From Atriophallophorus winterbourni (taxonomy: Eukaryota; Platyhelminthes; Trematoda; Plagiorchiida; Microphallidae), in NCBI GenBank assembly GCA_013407085.1, contig JACCGJ010005397.1, forward strand, positions 22,298 to 86,297: DNA of 64,000 bases, read 5' to 3'. A program made the position numbers and the translations under genes. How positions within the stretch are numbered: position 1 is the stretch's first letter; each line of letters begins with the position of its first letter. The notes under the pieces were generated by a model. It did not search any database and was not told where the DNA came from. It worked only from the letters and a program-made list of their open reading frames with translations. This document shows, piece after piece, positions 42,040-54,124 of the stretch.

Positions 42040-42980
42040 ACTAGCCACCTGACATTATGGGAAATACAGAAACATGGTATTCTTATAAATTAATCGAAAC
42101 GGAGATATCCATTCCAAATATGAATCTGATAAGGAACGATCAAGAGGGAATTGTTGGCGGCGTTTCTCTATATTATAATAATAGCCTCCAGTGCCTAACA
42201 ATAGTCAACCCAGAATTCACCATCGAGAATAGGATTTGTTGTTCTTTAACGCCGATATCCGGTGAAGTTTGAATGATTGGTGTGGTCTACCGGTCGCCTT
42301 CATCAACGGAATCGTACAATGAACGGTTGGTCCATGTGCTTTAGCGCTTGAGCTGCACTCAGCAAGCAGCAATACCTATTATGGCTGATTTTAACCTACC
42401 TATCCTTTTTTCAGAGACGTTCACTCCACAAAAACTACAGAATACCGATTTAGAGAGGTACCAGATTCAGTCCCTTTAAACCAACATGTTAACGATTGCA
42501 TTCGAAGAAGAGCTTGTGACCGTCTATCCGTCTTGGATTTGGTGTTTACTTCGATAGAACAATCTGCCGATGCTATCGGAATCCAGACATTGCTTGGTCT
42601 TACTGACCATTCCGTGATTTAATTCAACTATATTTGCAGTACAGATCAATCTATTGCTCGGAATGGAGTGGTTCGCTGGGTAGATGAATTAGCCTTGAGT
42701 AAATCGCTCGTGCAGATTTCGCTTTGGAATACTAACCATATGAGCCCTGACTCGCAATGAAACGTACATATATAATTTCTCAAATTGAAGTCAGATAAGA
42801 ACTCGCAGCAGAATAACAAGTGGATTGCACCAAAACGCGCAACGTGGATGCAGCATATAGCCAAGAATACTTCTACTTCATTGCAACATTTCCGTATGTT
42901 ACGCAACAAAGTGAATTCATTTATTCGAGGGGATAATAAAGCGCAACAACTGATGCTGCTGTCAAAATGTAACGCCAACT
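42040..42980 (+). pseudogene. CR1 endonuclease remnant (right copy)
   Basis: NTETWYSYKLIETEISIPNM, EGIVGGVSLYYNNSLQC, a TGA, GVVYRSPSSTESYNE, IMADFNLPILF (Gly of MGDFN lost), LDLVFTSIEQSADAIG and LTDHSVI can be followed to a linker (WMQHIAKNTSTSLQHFRMLR) near 42850. It is more complete than the left copy. Dead by several stops. Confidence 0.78.
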
Positions 42981-43009
42981 AAGTAAACCAATGTATTAGG
43001 TAACTAAAT

Positions 43010-43130
43010 AACGACAGCTTTTATTATATTCACTGTTCTCGACAAAGTTCTTAAAGTTGTCGAAGCAGAATATTATGTCAACAGTTGATCATTCCCAGCG
43101 GAAGCCATGTTGAGATTAGGAGAAAACTCT
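43010..43130 (-). pseudogene. RTE reverse transcriptase scrap (right copy)
   Basis: Mirror of 19680-19810 with the QHGFRWE ... TVDIIFCFDNFKNFVE block. Confidence 0.55.
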
Positions 43131-43508
43131 GTGAACTAACACTTGTACCTGGACCTGGAATACATTAGAGAACAAGGAACGTTTCTCGGTAATTGTTCAT
43201 TTCGATTTGGTTATTCGAGTTAGTTTGATTTGCTTCTCACTCTGCACACACTTTTTCTTCTGTATGACTGTCCTCAAGTTAAAATTATCCGTCTCCATTG
43301 CTCTCTAGGAACACGCCAGTTTACGCGCTTCGATCGAACATTAAATGATTGTAGATTGTAGTTCGACAACGTTCCCACATTTAAATGCACAGATAGACTG
43401 CAGTCTTGCGCATTTATATACTCCTTCATGTATAATAGACAGGTCCTCACATAACCGTAATCAAGAATCAAGAATCAAGATTACATTGTGGGAAATATAG
43501 CAATCGCT

Positions 43509-43784
43509 TCACATGCACCATTGAATAACAACTATAAAATATATAGAGGGTGCAATCGAAACTAAATTGAGGTGCTTGGTTTGCGTGGGTTCATATGAGG
43601 TCAATATACAGGGACGACAGTGAAGTGCTCTTAGATATAACAATCTAGGTTCGAATTGAAATCTTGGATCGTGGTAGCCTTCAAAATATCCTGTAATAGT
43701 GATTTCCACAGAAGCAATGCCGTCTATAATCGAACATTCTTTGCTGTATAACAAGACAATTTGAATGACTTCATGGGTTCTCAT
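43509..43784 (-). CDS. 91-codon conserved frame of unknown nature (right copy)
   Basis: Mirror of 19085-19360 with two substitutions (KECSII for KEYSII, RPCILT for RPFILT). Unrecognised; see the left copy. Confidence 0.2.
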   Translation of the reverse strand: MRTHEVIQIVLLYSKECSIIDGIASVEITITGYFEGYHDPRFQFEPRLLYLRALHCRPCILTSYEPTQTKHLNLVSIAPSIYFIVVIQWCM

Positions 43785-43956
43785 GCTAACTGCATTCTAT
43801 CAAGTCGCATATTTGAGGACTTTCTATCTGCAGCATTTTAGATTTCAGGGTCATGTCGCTCGTTTATCTCCTTGGTGTAAAATCGGTCAATCCTAGGATG
43901 GCCATGCACGCTTGTTATTGAAATTTGTTGCATTTAATCCACTGAATTCGCCGCTC

Positions 43957-44150
43957 GGTGGTATATATCATCCGTAGTTCAATGTCTTTACGTAATCACG
44001 GTGCCCGAAAGGGCTCTACGTACTCTATCGTTGGATAGATATAATCATTTATAATGCGGCGGATGGTTTCAATTGTGAACCGACGAAATATTCTCTTCAG
44101 CATAACCGTGATACCGCTGGGCGTTTAATTACTGATGTGAAACATTAGTT
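43957..44150 (-). pseudogene. CR1 RT thumb fragment (right copy)
   Basis: LKRIFRRFTIETIRRIINDY and YPTIEYVEPF on the minus strand, with a stop and a frame break not present in the left copy at 18732-18923. Confidence 0.7.
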
Positions 44151-44239
44151 GGCTTCTCCCTGAGACGGTCTTTCAGTTGGCGTGCAAAACGTCTTTGTAT
44201 ACCAAAGTATTGTGGTGCTCACATCCCCATCCCTTACAT

Positions 44240-44279
44240 ACCACTACCGGTTTCAGGCTGTTTGCCATCGTCAGGTGGT
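44240..44279 (-). ncRNA. Hammerhead ribozyme, CTGACGA variant (right copy)
   Basis: Exact reverse complement of 18598-18637 over the ribozyme: ACCAC/GTGGT stem I, CTGACGA, GAAA and the GTA triplet are all retained, including the same T-T mismatch in stem II. Confidence 0.65.
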
Positions 44280-44912
44280 GACAGTAAGATCAGGTTCAGT
44301 GAGCCTTGAAACAGTCTTCGTATACCGTTTGACGTGAATACATATCTGAGGTTTTTTCGTCGAATTCGAAGGGTAGCATTAAATACTCGGTCTGTATATA
44401 TCACGAAATAGATTAAAGTAATGTGCCTTTCAACATCACATTCTATGACCCCTCGATCCTTAAATTAGTAAAAGTAGGATGGCGATTAAGAGTGCGTTAA
44501 ATGATTGACTCACGCAGAGTACTTTGTGAAATTAGCAATTTTTTACTAATATGATCTCTCAAACAATTCATATTTGGAAGATAAGATTGATGATGGCATT
44601 GCATTAAAATGTTTTTGTATGAAAATCATTTCCCCTCTCCAGCTTTATGGAAGTAATACTTGACGAATCCGTATAAAAATGCTTAGTTGTGCTTACTAAC
44701 ATCGCTGCGATTTAGTCACATTTAGAAACTATGTATTCGTCAATGATATCATGAACGGGTCTTCACGAGGCGTATTGTGGTTTTCAGCTTATGGTATACT
44801 GTGGACAGACTACAGTACAACGAATAATTTAGTCTGATGACTCAAGTTGCTGTGAATAGAAATGTGCCAACAACTCGCTGCGTTTTATTGAAAACTGGCT
44901 AAAGAAAACGAT

Positions 44913-45553
44913 TTGATTGTCTTACTTTTAGTGACATATATAACACTTGCATATTCACAACAACCGTCGCTATATTTTCAACCACTCTACTGTAAAATAT
45001 CCTTACTACTACTACTGCAACAAATCAACAGTACGAAGTCTCTAGAAATATTCACAAAGTTGAACATAATGGTCATCATTGAAAGTACGTTATTCTTGTT
45101 TCACTCATTTGTGATCTCATCACCACTGTATATCCAGGTTTGTTTCGGATTTCATTCCTGGACCATCGCCACTGTATTCTCACGCATTTCGGACTGTGCA
45201 ACTATCCACCGTTTGATCCATCGCGATTAAGCATTCATGAACGTTTCTCCAGACTGGCACATTAGACTATCGTCCTAATCCCGACCAGTCCAGACGGATG
45301 CCAGCAACATATGTTGTGTTCGTCAAACGGATTTGTCGGGTCTCCCCATCAGATACAGCGTACGCTTGCTGCGAAACGTTAAGTGCGTACTCTCCGCAAC
45401 TCCACGGAGCAACAATGGTAATACGATTCAATCGACATTAGCTTACACTGTATCCGTCGGAAAGACCAGACAAGGAGATCACATCGGTTGGACGACCACA
45501 AAATATATTGCTGCCTGCTTCTCGACTGGTCTGGAATACGGTGACGAAATCAC
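44913..45553 (+). mobile_element. 5' UTR of the arm CR1 (right copy)
   Basis: Leader of the plus-strand CR1 whose ORF1 starts at 45554, mirrored at 17324-17965. The 105-codon frame inside it is identical in both arms, in line with the generally high identity of this block. Confidence 0.5.
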
Positions 45554-46885
45554 GTGTTCCATAACAGCCACCTCGACCCGTCGAACAAAAACCCGTCACA
45601 GCCGAACAACCCAATTCAGGCTACTAACATGTTTGACCGCATCACGAGAACCAACATACGGACTACAAAATCGATCGATCAAACTGTGGCAGCGACATCG
45701 AACCAACTTTACCTCATTGCCAAGTGCCTGGATCCGGCGAACGCAACAATGGTCACGGCCGGCCCAGCTGATAGGACGAATCTCGACACGCAGAATTGTC
45801 CCGAAGTCACTTGCAAAGCATGCGAACAACCGGTGAGTCACTTGGCGCGTAAAGTAATAACGTGTTATCTGTGTATGGGTAAAATCCATGGTAAATGCGA
45901 CCGCACTTTAGCCCCTGACTCGATAGCATTAATGAATAATGAAATGGTTCCAGGTGCATGCTATATCTGTGTTCGTTGCAGAGCTACATCTTTACACAAA
46001 GCCGATACTTTTGAAACAAAATTAGAAAATAGAATGGCCGGTTTGGAGTTGGGCCTTCGACGTGTGGAAGAAATGTTGGTAAATCATGTGAGTACGCAAG
46101 TGATCACTGATGCAAACCATCATATCAATACAACGATTTCGGAACCACCATTGACGGAATCTAAGACTAAGGCTATTCGTGTGCCAAAAAAAAAAAAAAG
46201 GGTTATTCCTGTTTTGGAATCAGCTAAAACGACCACAAAAGTAGGAAATTCTCACAGAGATATGCTGTTTTGGTCGACTTCAGCGGTACACACCAGAACT
46301 GCTGTACCCGACTCACAAAGTCAAGCCACAAAGGTTTTTAATGCTAAAACGCCTGACTTTCCGATACGCAAAAAGAACACCCCATACACGCTGAACGTGA
46401 TATGTACGAATGTCAGCGAGTCCCAAGAAAGCCTGTTTGATAGCAAACAGAAACACGATGTCGAGAAATGTTCTGAGCTTTGTCACCGATTGAAAATTGA
46501 ACTCGTAAACGTAGAAAAAGTGACTCGTCTAACCCGCCATTCAACTTTACCTCATATTGGTCAACCTCGCTTGCTCAAGGTAACACTAAAATGCGAGGCT
46601 GATATCGAGAATGTATTGCTGAATGCATACCTACTCAAGTCAGATTCCGACTCAAACTGCCGCATATATCCCGATGTACAATGGTGGGAAAGGAAGGGCA
46701 GCTTGAAAGCCAGGGAACAAACGGTATCGCGAAGCATAGTTCTACTTGGTGTACCAGAAAATACCTCTAGAGCATCGAATCAGGAAACGTTAGAGCACGA
46801 CGTCAAACAAGGCGCTACATTGTGTGTTCTCTCGATATTTTTAATGCCGTTGTTGTGGACACTTTTCGAGTTCCTTTTTCGCTAA
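45554..46885 (+). CDS. CR1 ORF1 with PHD finger (right copy, 443 codons open)
   Basis: Starts MFHNSHLDPSNKNPSQPNNP. The finger C-K-A-C, C-Y-L-C, H-G-K-C, C-Y-I-C, C-R lies at about residues 85-147 in a Cys4-His-Cys3 arrangement. Then come a putative helix (KLENRMAGLELGLRRVEEML), a lysine run encoded by 13 A (46188-46200), LNVICTNVSESQESLFDSKQ and ADIENVLLNAYLLKSDSD. The frame ends early at TAA in 46883-46885; the remaining C-terminus is in another frame at 46927-47241. In the left arm the A-run differs and the frame is broken. Confidence 0.8.
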   Translation: MFHNSHLDPSNKNPSQPNNPIQATNMFDRITRTNIRTTKSIDQTVAATSNQLYLIAKCLDPANATMVTAGPADRTNLDTQNCPEVTCKACEQPVSHLARKVITCYLCMGKIHGKCDRTLAPDSIALMNNEMVPGACYICVRCRATSLHKADTFETKLENRMAGLELGLRRVEEMLVNHVSTQVITDANHHINTTISEPPLTESKTKAIRVPKKKKRVIPVLESAKTTTKVGNSHRDMLFWSTSAVHTRTAVPDSQSQATKVFNAKTPDFPIRKKNTPYTLNVICTNVSESQESLFDSKQKHDVEKCSELCHRLKIELVNVEKVTRLTRHSTLPHIGQPRLLKVTLKCEADIENVLLNAYLLKSDSDSNCRIYPDVQWWERKGSLKAREQTVSRSIVLLGVPENTSRASNQETLEHDVKQGATLCVLSIFLMPLLWTLFEFLFR

Positions 46886-46889
46886 AATA

Positions 46890-47241
46890 CAAGGGGGATG
46901 GACCGAAACCTCTGTAGATTACGTTCTTGACCAGCGCTATGGCTGAAATAGTAAGGTCGGAATGGACAAAAGGAAAACGATCACTACTCAAGGATGTTAT
47001 ACTTTGCCCACCCAAACCAAGTCAAACACTCTCCCGTTTGGAGATAGCGGATAGCAGCGTTTCCATCCAAATGGAGGAAATCAATGCATCACAAAACGTC
47101 GTAGGTCCGGCTCAAATCGAGTCGGACTGTCGATTCAAGCCGTCGGCGACCAATAGGACGCACACATGTTTTACCATCCAAAGAAGCCGGACCAATAACT
47201 TCGGTTTACACCCCGTCATTACTCACGAAAAATACGATTAA
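46890..47241 (+). pseudogene. CR1 ORF1 C-terminus, out of frame (right copy)
   Basis: KGDGPKPL, then AEIVRSEWTKGKRSLLKDVI and a Ser/Thr-rich tail, equivalent to the GNGPRPLKLTLL-VLNNWKQ end of the central ORF1. Separated from the main frame by a frameshift near 46880. Confidence 0.75.
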
Positions 47242-48163
47242 GTACATCTATAAAAACGCAAATTGCCTTTTCAACAAATTAATCGAATTGTCCGAGATTT
47301 TTAATGAAACGGCGCCAGACATAGTTGCAGTAACAGAAACGTGGTTCCATGCCTCATTGTCTGATAATGAACTCTCTTTGCCCAACATGTCTCTATTCCG
47401 GCGTGACCGTTTAGGCGATGGCGGAGGAGCAGCATTCTACTTCAAGCAATCGTTTATCTGTAGAGCTATGAACGAGGTGATCCTTGATATCACTGACACA
47501 CTTTGGTGTTCTCTGACTCTTACTTCAGGAGACCAATGCATTATTGGAGTGATCTATCGTTCTCCAACAGCAACTCTCGATCTAAACAATAAACTGATTA
47601 ATGCTTTGTGCTATGTAACAACGCGATACAATACCCAAATATTAATAATGGGGGATTTCAACTTTCCCCAGCTCTATAGCCGGAATGATCATCCATCACA
47701 GGCACTTGAAAATGCACTTCGAGCCGTTTTTGATTACGCACTCCTTTATAACAACGTTTTTGGATTTACTCGTATGAGAGGATCAGACCAACCGTCTACC
47801 TTGGACCTTATACTTACATCAGATCCCACAGCTGTTGAGAATATCGTTTATAAACCGCCGATCGGACGAAGCGATCACGTTGTCCTAGAATTCGAGTACG
47901 TTTGTAGCGCTAGACGCAATAGTGACGGGACAAAATGCGTCAGAATGGTGAACTACCGTGCTCTGTGTACCGAGTTACAAAGCACTAGTTTCGCACAACT
48001 GGATTACTCCGATCCGGATAGTCATTGGCGATCTCTCTTACAGCACCTCAAATCTATATTGGAGGAACGTTCAATGTTTGCTTTGAAGAAAACGTCTCAA
48101 CGAAATAAATTTTTACTACGAAGCAGGACTAAAAAGTGGATGAAACAAAGGGCAGTAGCGTGA
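47238..48163 (+). pseudogene. CR1 endonuclease domain (right copy)
   Basis: YKNANCLFNKLIELSEIFNE, VTETWF, GDGGGAAFYFKQ, DTLWCSLTLTSGDQCIIGVI, MGDFNFPQLYS, STLDLILTSDPTAVENI and GRSDHVVLEFEYVCSARR. All EN catalytic motifs are present, followed by a linker to a stop at 48163. It lacks an upstream start, being part of a single EN-RT ORF. It keeps the family-typical Cys in DTLWCSL. Confidence 0.85.
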
Positions 48164-48189
48164 GAGTTTCACAAGGCTACCAACACAGC

Positions 48190-49344
48190 TGATTCTTGGG
48201 CACAATTTACACGACTGAGAAACAAAGTTATCAGCTTAATTCGAGATGATAAACAAGCGTTGCAATCGCATTTGATTACTCAGATGCACCAGAATCCGAA
48301 GCTCTTGTATAGAATTGTAAACGATAGAACAAATATTAAACCAGGAGTCTTTGCCCTGAAAACTTCGTCCGGCTTCACAGAATCCATAAATCAGACCGCT
48401 GACCTGTTAGCAGACATTTATGCCGGAGTTTTTGCGCCGGAATCCATGGAGCCTGATCAGGAACCAATCGTTCGACTTGACCGACTGACCTTGAGTGAAG
48501 TGTTGATTACTCCGATGGTGGTAGCGCAGTACTTACAAAAATTAAACGTAAAGAAATCTCCAGGACCAGACGAGATAACTCCAAAGCTGCCCAAAACCTG
48601 CCATGCGCAGCTATCTGAACCTCTATCTTGCATGTTTAATAATTTTCTCCAAGCTGGTGTAGTGCCACAAGACTGGAAACTGGGACAAATAATACCCATT
48701 TACAAAGGTGGTTGCCGTTCTGAAGTTAAAAATTACAGGCAGGTGACAATGCTGTCTTCGGTATCAAACGTTTTTGAGCGAATAATAACCGCATAAATCT
48801 TGCGACATCTGGAAACGAATCAACTTTTGGCAGTTGCCGAACATGGATTTCGCAGAAATCGATCTTGTCTAACAAATTTGCTGGCAAGCTTAGACGATTG
48901 GACGAGGATTGTAGATGCGGGGGCTGTATTAATGCGTGCTACCTGGACATTTCTAAAGCGTTCGACAGAGTTGATCACAATTTACTTTTGAAGAAGCTAA
49001 AGAAACACGGTGTTGTTGGAAGACTATACGAATTGCTAAGAGATAACCTCAGCAACAGACACATCCGAGTTCGTGTGGACGGCCTATTATCGAAGAACAT
49101 CGATGTCACTAGCGGAGTTCCACAAGGCTCAGTGCTTGGACCAATACTGTTTCTAGTCTATATGAACGATATACCACTAACAAATGATAGTAAGATGGTT
49201 TTGTTTGCTGACGATATAAAAGTATGGAGGCAAATCAGAAATGCTGACGATTGTATCTTGCTGCGCATTAGTCACACCATACGCAATCTTTTCCATCGTG
49301 GCATTCGTGCTTGCGTTACTTTTGTTACGGAAAAAGTTGTATAA
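48190..49344 (+). pseudogene. CR1 reverse transcriptase, 3'-truncated (right copy)
   Basis: The 178-codon start (HLITQMHQNPKLLYRIVNDR, KSPGPDEITPKLP, IIPIYKGG) ends at a TAA near 48796. HGFRRNRSCLTNLLASLDDW follows, then a frameshift near 48940, then CYLDISKAFDRVDHN, VTSGVPQGSVLGPILFLVYM and FADDIKVW near 49210. RT similarity stops after ADDC (49252) and the frame runs into unrelated sequence up to 49344. The thumb and 3' end are absent in both arms, so the truncation predates the arm duplication. Confidence 0.85.
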
Positions 49345-49384
49345 CCAAAAGCCAGTGGGTACGGGCAGCATGACACTTTCATGG

Positions 49385-49763
49385 CAACTCCACCATATGT
49401 GATAATAACCACGTGTACATCAAGTATTTACCCGCAATCCGCCATCTCCACAGTGAGTAGAGTCCGGAACGGCGGGTATTTAACACGTTATTATCGCTTG
49501 GTATATCCCGTGCAAGCTTTTTGTAACAGTTCACCATGACTCGGTCGTGGCCATAAACCCACGCACCAGAGAGATTTTCTTCTTCTCACTTCTCAGGTAT
49601 ACAAGCACCTCCAGCTTTGGAAAACGTGGCACGCGCCACCTCCAGATCACCGACGCGTGTCGCCATCCTATACGGTAATTTGGAATACACGCATCCTCCG
49701 AGTATCCCCTCGGTACGCATGAACCTCCCGCTGTGGAAATCGTGGTATATATATATATATATA
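49385..49763 (-). repeat. SINE-like unit with short (TA)n (right copy)
   Basis: Single unit identical by eye over 49612-49745 to the second left-arm unit (13126-13290), with a TA run at 49746-49763. Confidence 0.65.
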
Positions 49764-49779
49764 AAGAGCTGTAGAACAT

Positions 49780-52596
49780 GAAAATACATGCGTATGTTAT
49801 GTACATCCATGATCGACATCGACCGAAGAAGGCCAACATAGAGTAGCTCTTTCGGAAAACGACCATGTTCTATTCTGTAGACATGACCAAGTCACAGCTT
49901 GTGGCACTTTCAAAATTGGGTGGACATGCTCTGTATACTAGCTTTTGAAAGCAGTTCAGCATTGGTCACGCTGCCAACCCACGATATGTTCAAGTTACGA
50001 CGGATGCTTCGTAGATACAAAGCATTAAGCTTCCGCTCGTGTCTTGCGTGAATGGTCCAGGTTTCAATGCCGTACAGTAAAGCATTCAGTACGCATGCGC
50101 TGAATACCATCATCTTTGTATTTACAGTCAGCTTGCGGTTACCACAAACACGAGAGTTTAATCGAAACAGAATGACTGGCACTCCTCCAATCCGCTTATC
50201 AATCTCCGCGTAGTGCGAGAGGTTATTGGCAATGGCTGAACCAAGGTATGTGAAATGATATACTGATTCAAGCCGACAGATTCCAACAGTCAGGATGGGA
50301 GGCGATACAGTCCCTTGAACGATGACTTTGGTCTTTCTCATGCTGATTGTTAGCCAAACGTCTTCGCTTGCCGACGAAAAACATTTCATTAGCGAATAGA
50401 GGTGTTCCTGGGAGTAAGCAATAATGGATGTATCTTCCGCAAACAGCGAGTCAAGCATCAGCACATCCCGTGCATTGGTTTGTGCTCTTAACCGTTTTAA
50501 TTTTAAAAGCTTGCCATCACTTCGCGTGTGTAGGTAAATGCCTTCTGTCATCGTCCGAAAAGCGTGCTTTAGAAGCAGATCAAAGAAAATGCCGAACATC
50601 ATGGAATCCAGAACACACCCTTCTTTGAGGTCTGGGCTAATTTCAAAAGCTTCCGAACTGAAACCGTTCTAGTGGACTGAGCCTTTCACGTCTGAGTGGA
50701 ATAAAATAAGGAGTTTGAGCAGCCTTGGGGGGCAGCCTATCTGATTAGCTATTTTGAAAACAGCCTTCCTGCTGACATAGTCGAATGCGTTCGTTAAATC
50801 AATAAAAACGGAGTTTTATGGCATACGTTCTGCCCGACATTTTCCTTGAAGTTTTCTCAATGAAAAGATCATGTCAACGGTTGATCTTACCTTGCGGAAG
50901 CCACACTGATTCTGATTAACTTCTTACAGCTAAAACTTGTAGCCGGATTTGTAAATCTTTAGCAAACAATTTTACTACAACATAAAGAAAGAAGATTCCT
51001 CAGTTATTGTTGCAGTCGCCGATATCACCCGTATACTCGAATAGCGTTATCATATTTGTGTCTCGTATCTTTTGTGGGACACACACTTCATTTCAGATCT
51101 GAAGAAGTAAATGATAGAGAAGTTGTAATAATGCTGTTCTTCAGCATTTGATGAGCTCAGGTGATATTCCGTCGTCGCCAGGGGCCTTCACATTCGCTAA
51201 GCGGTCTATTGCGCATTGACCCCATCAGAAGTAGGGGGTATCTAGATATGCAATGGTCGGCAACCACTCAACATTTTAAAGTACATACGGTAAAATTCAA
51301 CTGTACCTTGTGTAGAAAGAATAGAAGTCACCTTCCCTATATTTCCATCTGTTGAGATTTGTCAACAATAGATTTACAAGATACAGACATAATGAGAGCC
51401 GTTTTAATTTTGTTTGGACAAATGGCACTCTTGATCCCATATTACATACCGTAAAAATGTCCAGTATCCGCAGCTTTTTAAATATATTCATGCTAATTTC
51501 AGTCCAATAGTCATTTACACATCGTCTTGCAGTCTTTTGGGCATTATTCGTAATATTTTATCTGCTTGCATGCATTTGAACCTCAAGAAGGCTGACCCTT
51601 TTTTAATCCAAAATAGCAGTCATCTCATTAGATTTTGCTCGTTTTAGCTTTCTTTGGGCCGAAGGTGGCAAGGAAATCTCGGCATATGCAGCATTTTATC
51701 GATTCCCAGTTTTCTAAAGCCAATTCGAGTGGTGCTGTCTTTTTAAACTCGGCTATGAAGGATTTTGCAAATCGCGCAGCTATATTAGGTTCGCACATGC
51801 GAGTGACGTCTTCCAAGGCTTAGCAGACAATTTTGTGCTGTGTAATTTCGTTTGGGGAAGATTTAGTTTTGCACAGACCTGTAAATGATCAGTGTCGCAG
51901 TGTGCGCTTTGATGTGATCTGGTGATGAGCACAACCCACAAGAACAAGCTGAGTCCAATGATTAGAACGAGAATGTTTCCACGAGAATTTATACTGTTTT
52001 TGTTTGTAAGATATTTTACTGACACAAAGACTAAACTGTGTGCAAAGTTCCCAACGACATTGCTAATTTTCACTGATTATACCTTTACCGAACCTTCCGA
52101 GACAGTTTTGCCAAGTTTCATAATCTGCCTCTTTTCTGGCATTGAAATCAACCGATACCTCTTCACAGTTTTTGTGAGTTTATGATTAAAGGTGTATTTT
52201 CGAGCAGGCGTCGCAGATAGCGTCTGTGGATAAACCTTGACCAACGTAATGATACCACTAATGCACCTCAGATTTGAAGTTCAGATCCGTTTGCTCTCAC
52301 GGCTGCTTGTTTTTGCTGCTCTTAATTGGACTTTTATCACGGCAAACCCAACTCCATGCAGTCGAGGCTCATCAGAAACCCTTTTTTCCAAAACAAATGT
52401 GCAACCTCTTTCTGTTAGCATACAAGTGTCTGTTAATCGCAACTATTACAGGGTAGCGACGTAGAAATTCAACTTCTCTAAGTCATTTTTAATCACAACA
52501 TATTTTCTTACGCCTCTGATATTTGGGACGTCGTCATGAAATCCAGGAAGCATGGACCGGACCTTCCAGGTTCCCAGATTCATAAATGACATTTGT
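49780..52596 (-). mobile_element. Decayed RTE-clade retrotransposon (right copy)
   Basis: Mirror of 9908-12700. Its RT and C-terminal part is better preserved: 230 codons are open at 49910-50602 (FAEDTSIIAYSQEHLYSLMK, YHFTYLGSAIANNLSHYAEI, ALLYGIETWTIHARHERKLN). Upstream RT blocks (GFRKVRSTVDMIFSLRKLQG, VFIDLTNAFDYVSRKA) lie near 50790-50910, EN linker pieces near 51630-51810 and the EN start near 52580. Numerous substitutions separate it from the left copy. Confidence 0.8.
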
Positions 52597-53084
52597 TTTA
52601 AGTATTTCGATATATATATATATATATATATATACCTAGGTATCCACGAATTCTATATGAGCAATGCTGATATTTTTGACGCTCAATTCTCGCATAATTG
52701 ATTTCTGTCGCAAACATTTGCAATGCTTCGTTAGATTAAAAATTAAGAATATTTAGCTTTTTGGATACCTTGATTTGTAGATAAATACGGCTTTTTAAAG
52801 TTGTAAAAGTACAGTGTACTGATGATGTTGAATGTATAATCTCCAAAATTTACAAATGATGCATTCCGGATGTCTATGAATAATTTACGCTGTAATAGGA
52901 CCCATGAATGCTTGCGCAATTTTAATTATTTCCTCATGATTTTAGTTTGTTATTTTCTATCATTTATCAATACTTCCCGTTCAAGTTTCAGGATTTAAAG
53001 ATATCAAAAGAAATTTTGTTTTCCAAAATGCTTTTTTATTTATGCGAAACATCATGCGTAACATTTCGCATGTCCGTCTTTAAC

Positions 53085-53297
53085 CTTTAGTGGGAGACGT
53101 ATAAGGACAGCTACTTTGGCTGCCTCATAACTCATCCTTGATTTCAGTAATAACGGTGTGTTCCAACTCGGCGAATGATTGGCAAAGAGAGTAGAAGCCT
53201 CGAGCTCTAATGCTACTTCGAATAGATCCTTTTGACCAGGAATAGCTTTTGGTGTGCATTTATAGCGCCCTTCTTCGAGTTGAAATTGTTGAGCAAC
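53085..53297 (-). pseudogene. Exon-like block F (right copy)
   Basis: Mirror of 9210-9420, two bases longer. Frame open at the start (VAQQFQLEEGRYKCTPKAIP) and broken near 53180. The donor is gttaaa rather than the gtaaat of the left copy. The two arms carry different disruptions, so both have decayed since duplication. Confidence 0.35.
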
Positions 53298-53601
53298 CTG
53301 TGTGTAGTAATTATAATGGGTCAATACCCCCAAGAAAATGTGTTAAATCGTCATTAATCAGAACATGCACGCAGCGACTCAACGATAATAAAATGCCCAG
53401 CATTCCGGTATTAGCTCTCGCCGATATTTTTCATTCCGTACGTGGGTGCTCACTTTGGAATCCCATGACGAATATATAGTTAACGATGCTAACGTCATTA
53501 AATTTTATTCTAATTTGCAAAACGTAACCTTGCATAACGATTGGATGAAATCTACTTATGAAAAAGTCGTTTGTTTTCAACTGAACTATACGAGATATTA
53601 C

Positions 53602-53853
53602 CTGATTATTCGTCATTTCATTTTCACTTGCAATTAAAGTCTGGTATAATTATAGACGACTTTCATGCGAACGATTCAAACGAGACCATTTTTGCCTCAA
53701 ATGTAGGATGCTAAATCCACAGCATTTATAATTCACGCAATCGCTTTTCGAACAATGAACGTTAATTTCTGAACATGAATCTTGTTTGTTCAATTTCATT
53801 CCGCTTCCTTCAGCCAATTCGAACGATTTAAACAATTGGAAACGTAAACGAAG
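53602..53853 (-). pseudogene. Exon-like block E (right copy)
   Basis: Identical by eye to 8654-8905, with the same Cys pattern and in-frame TAA. Confidence 0.3.
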
Positions 53854-54068
53854 CTGGATGTAATTTTTATTGAATGCAAACATTGTATTGGGAAATAGAA
53901 TTTATTTTTCCTCACTTCATCCTAATGTGAAATAAAAGAATTTGGATTTTCGACATTAAATCTGTTGTTTTCATGAACGATTGAATTTTTGCCTTTATAC
54001 GGTTCCATTACGCGAAAATATTTAAAATCAAATTCAAAAACCAATTGCATTGTCCGACTTAAACTTAC

Positions 54069-54124
54069 ATATTTACACATTTTATTGGTATCGGTAGTCC
54101 AGCTTGTGTAGATCACCGAAAGCT
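54069..54124 (-). pseudogene. Exon-like block D (right copy)
   Basis: Splice sites as in the left copy; one amino-acid change (NKMCKY for NEMCKY). Confidence 0.4.

Noticed and set aside
44913..45230. 105-codon hydrophobic frame as a small secreted or membrane protein
   Set aside because: It lies in the CR1 leader, and its identity between the arms only reflects the high identity of the whole block.
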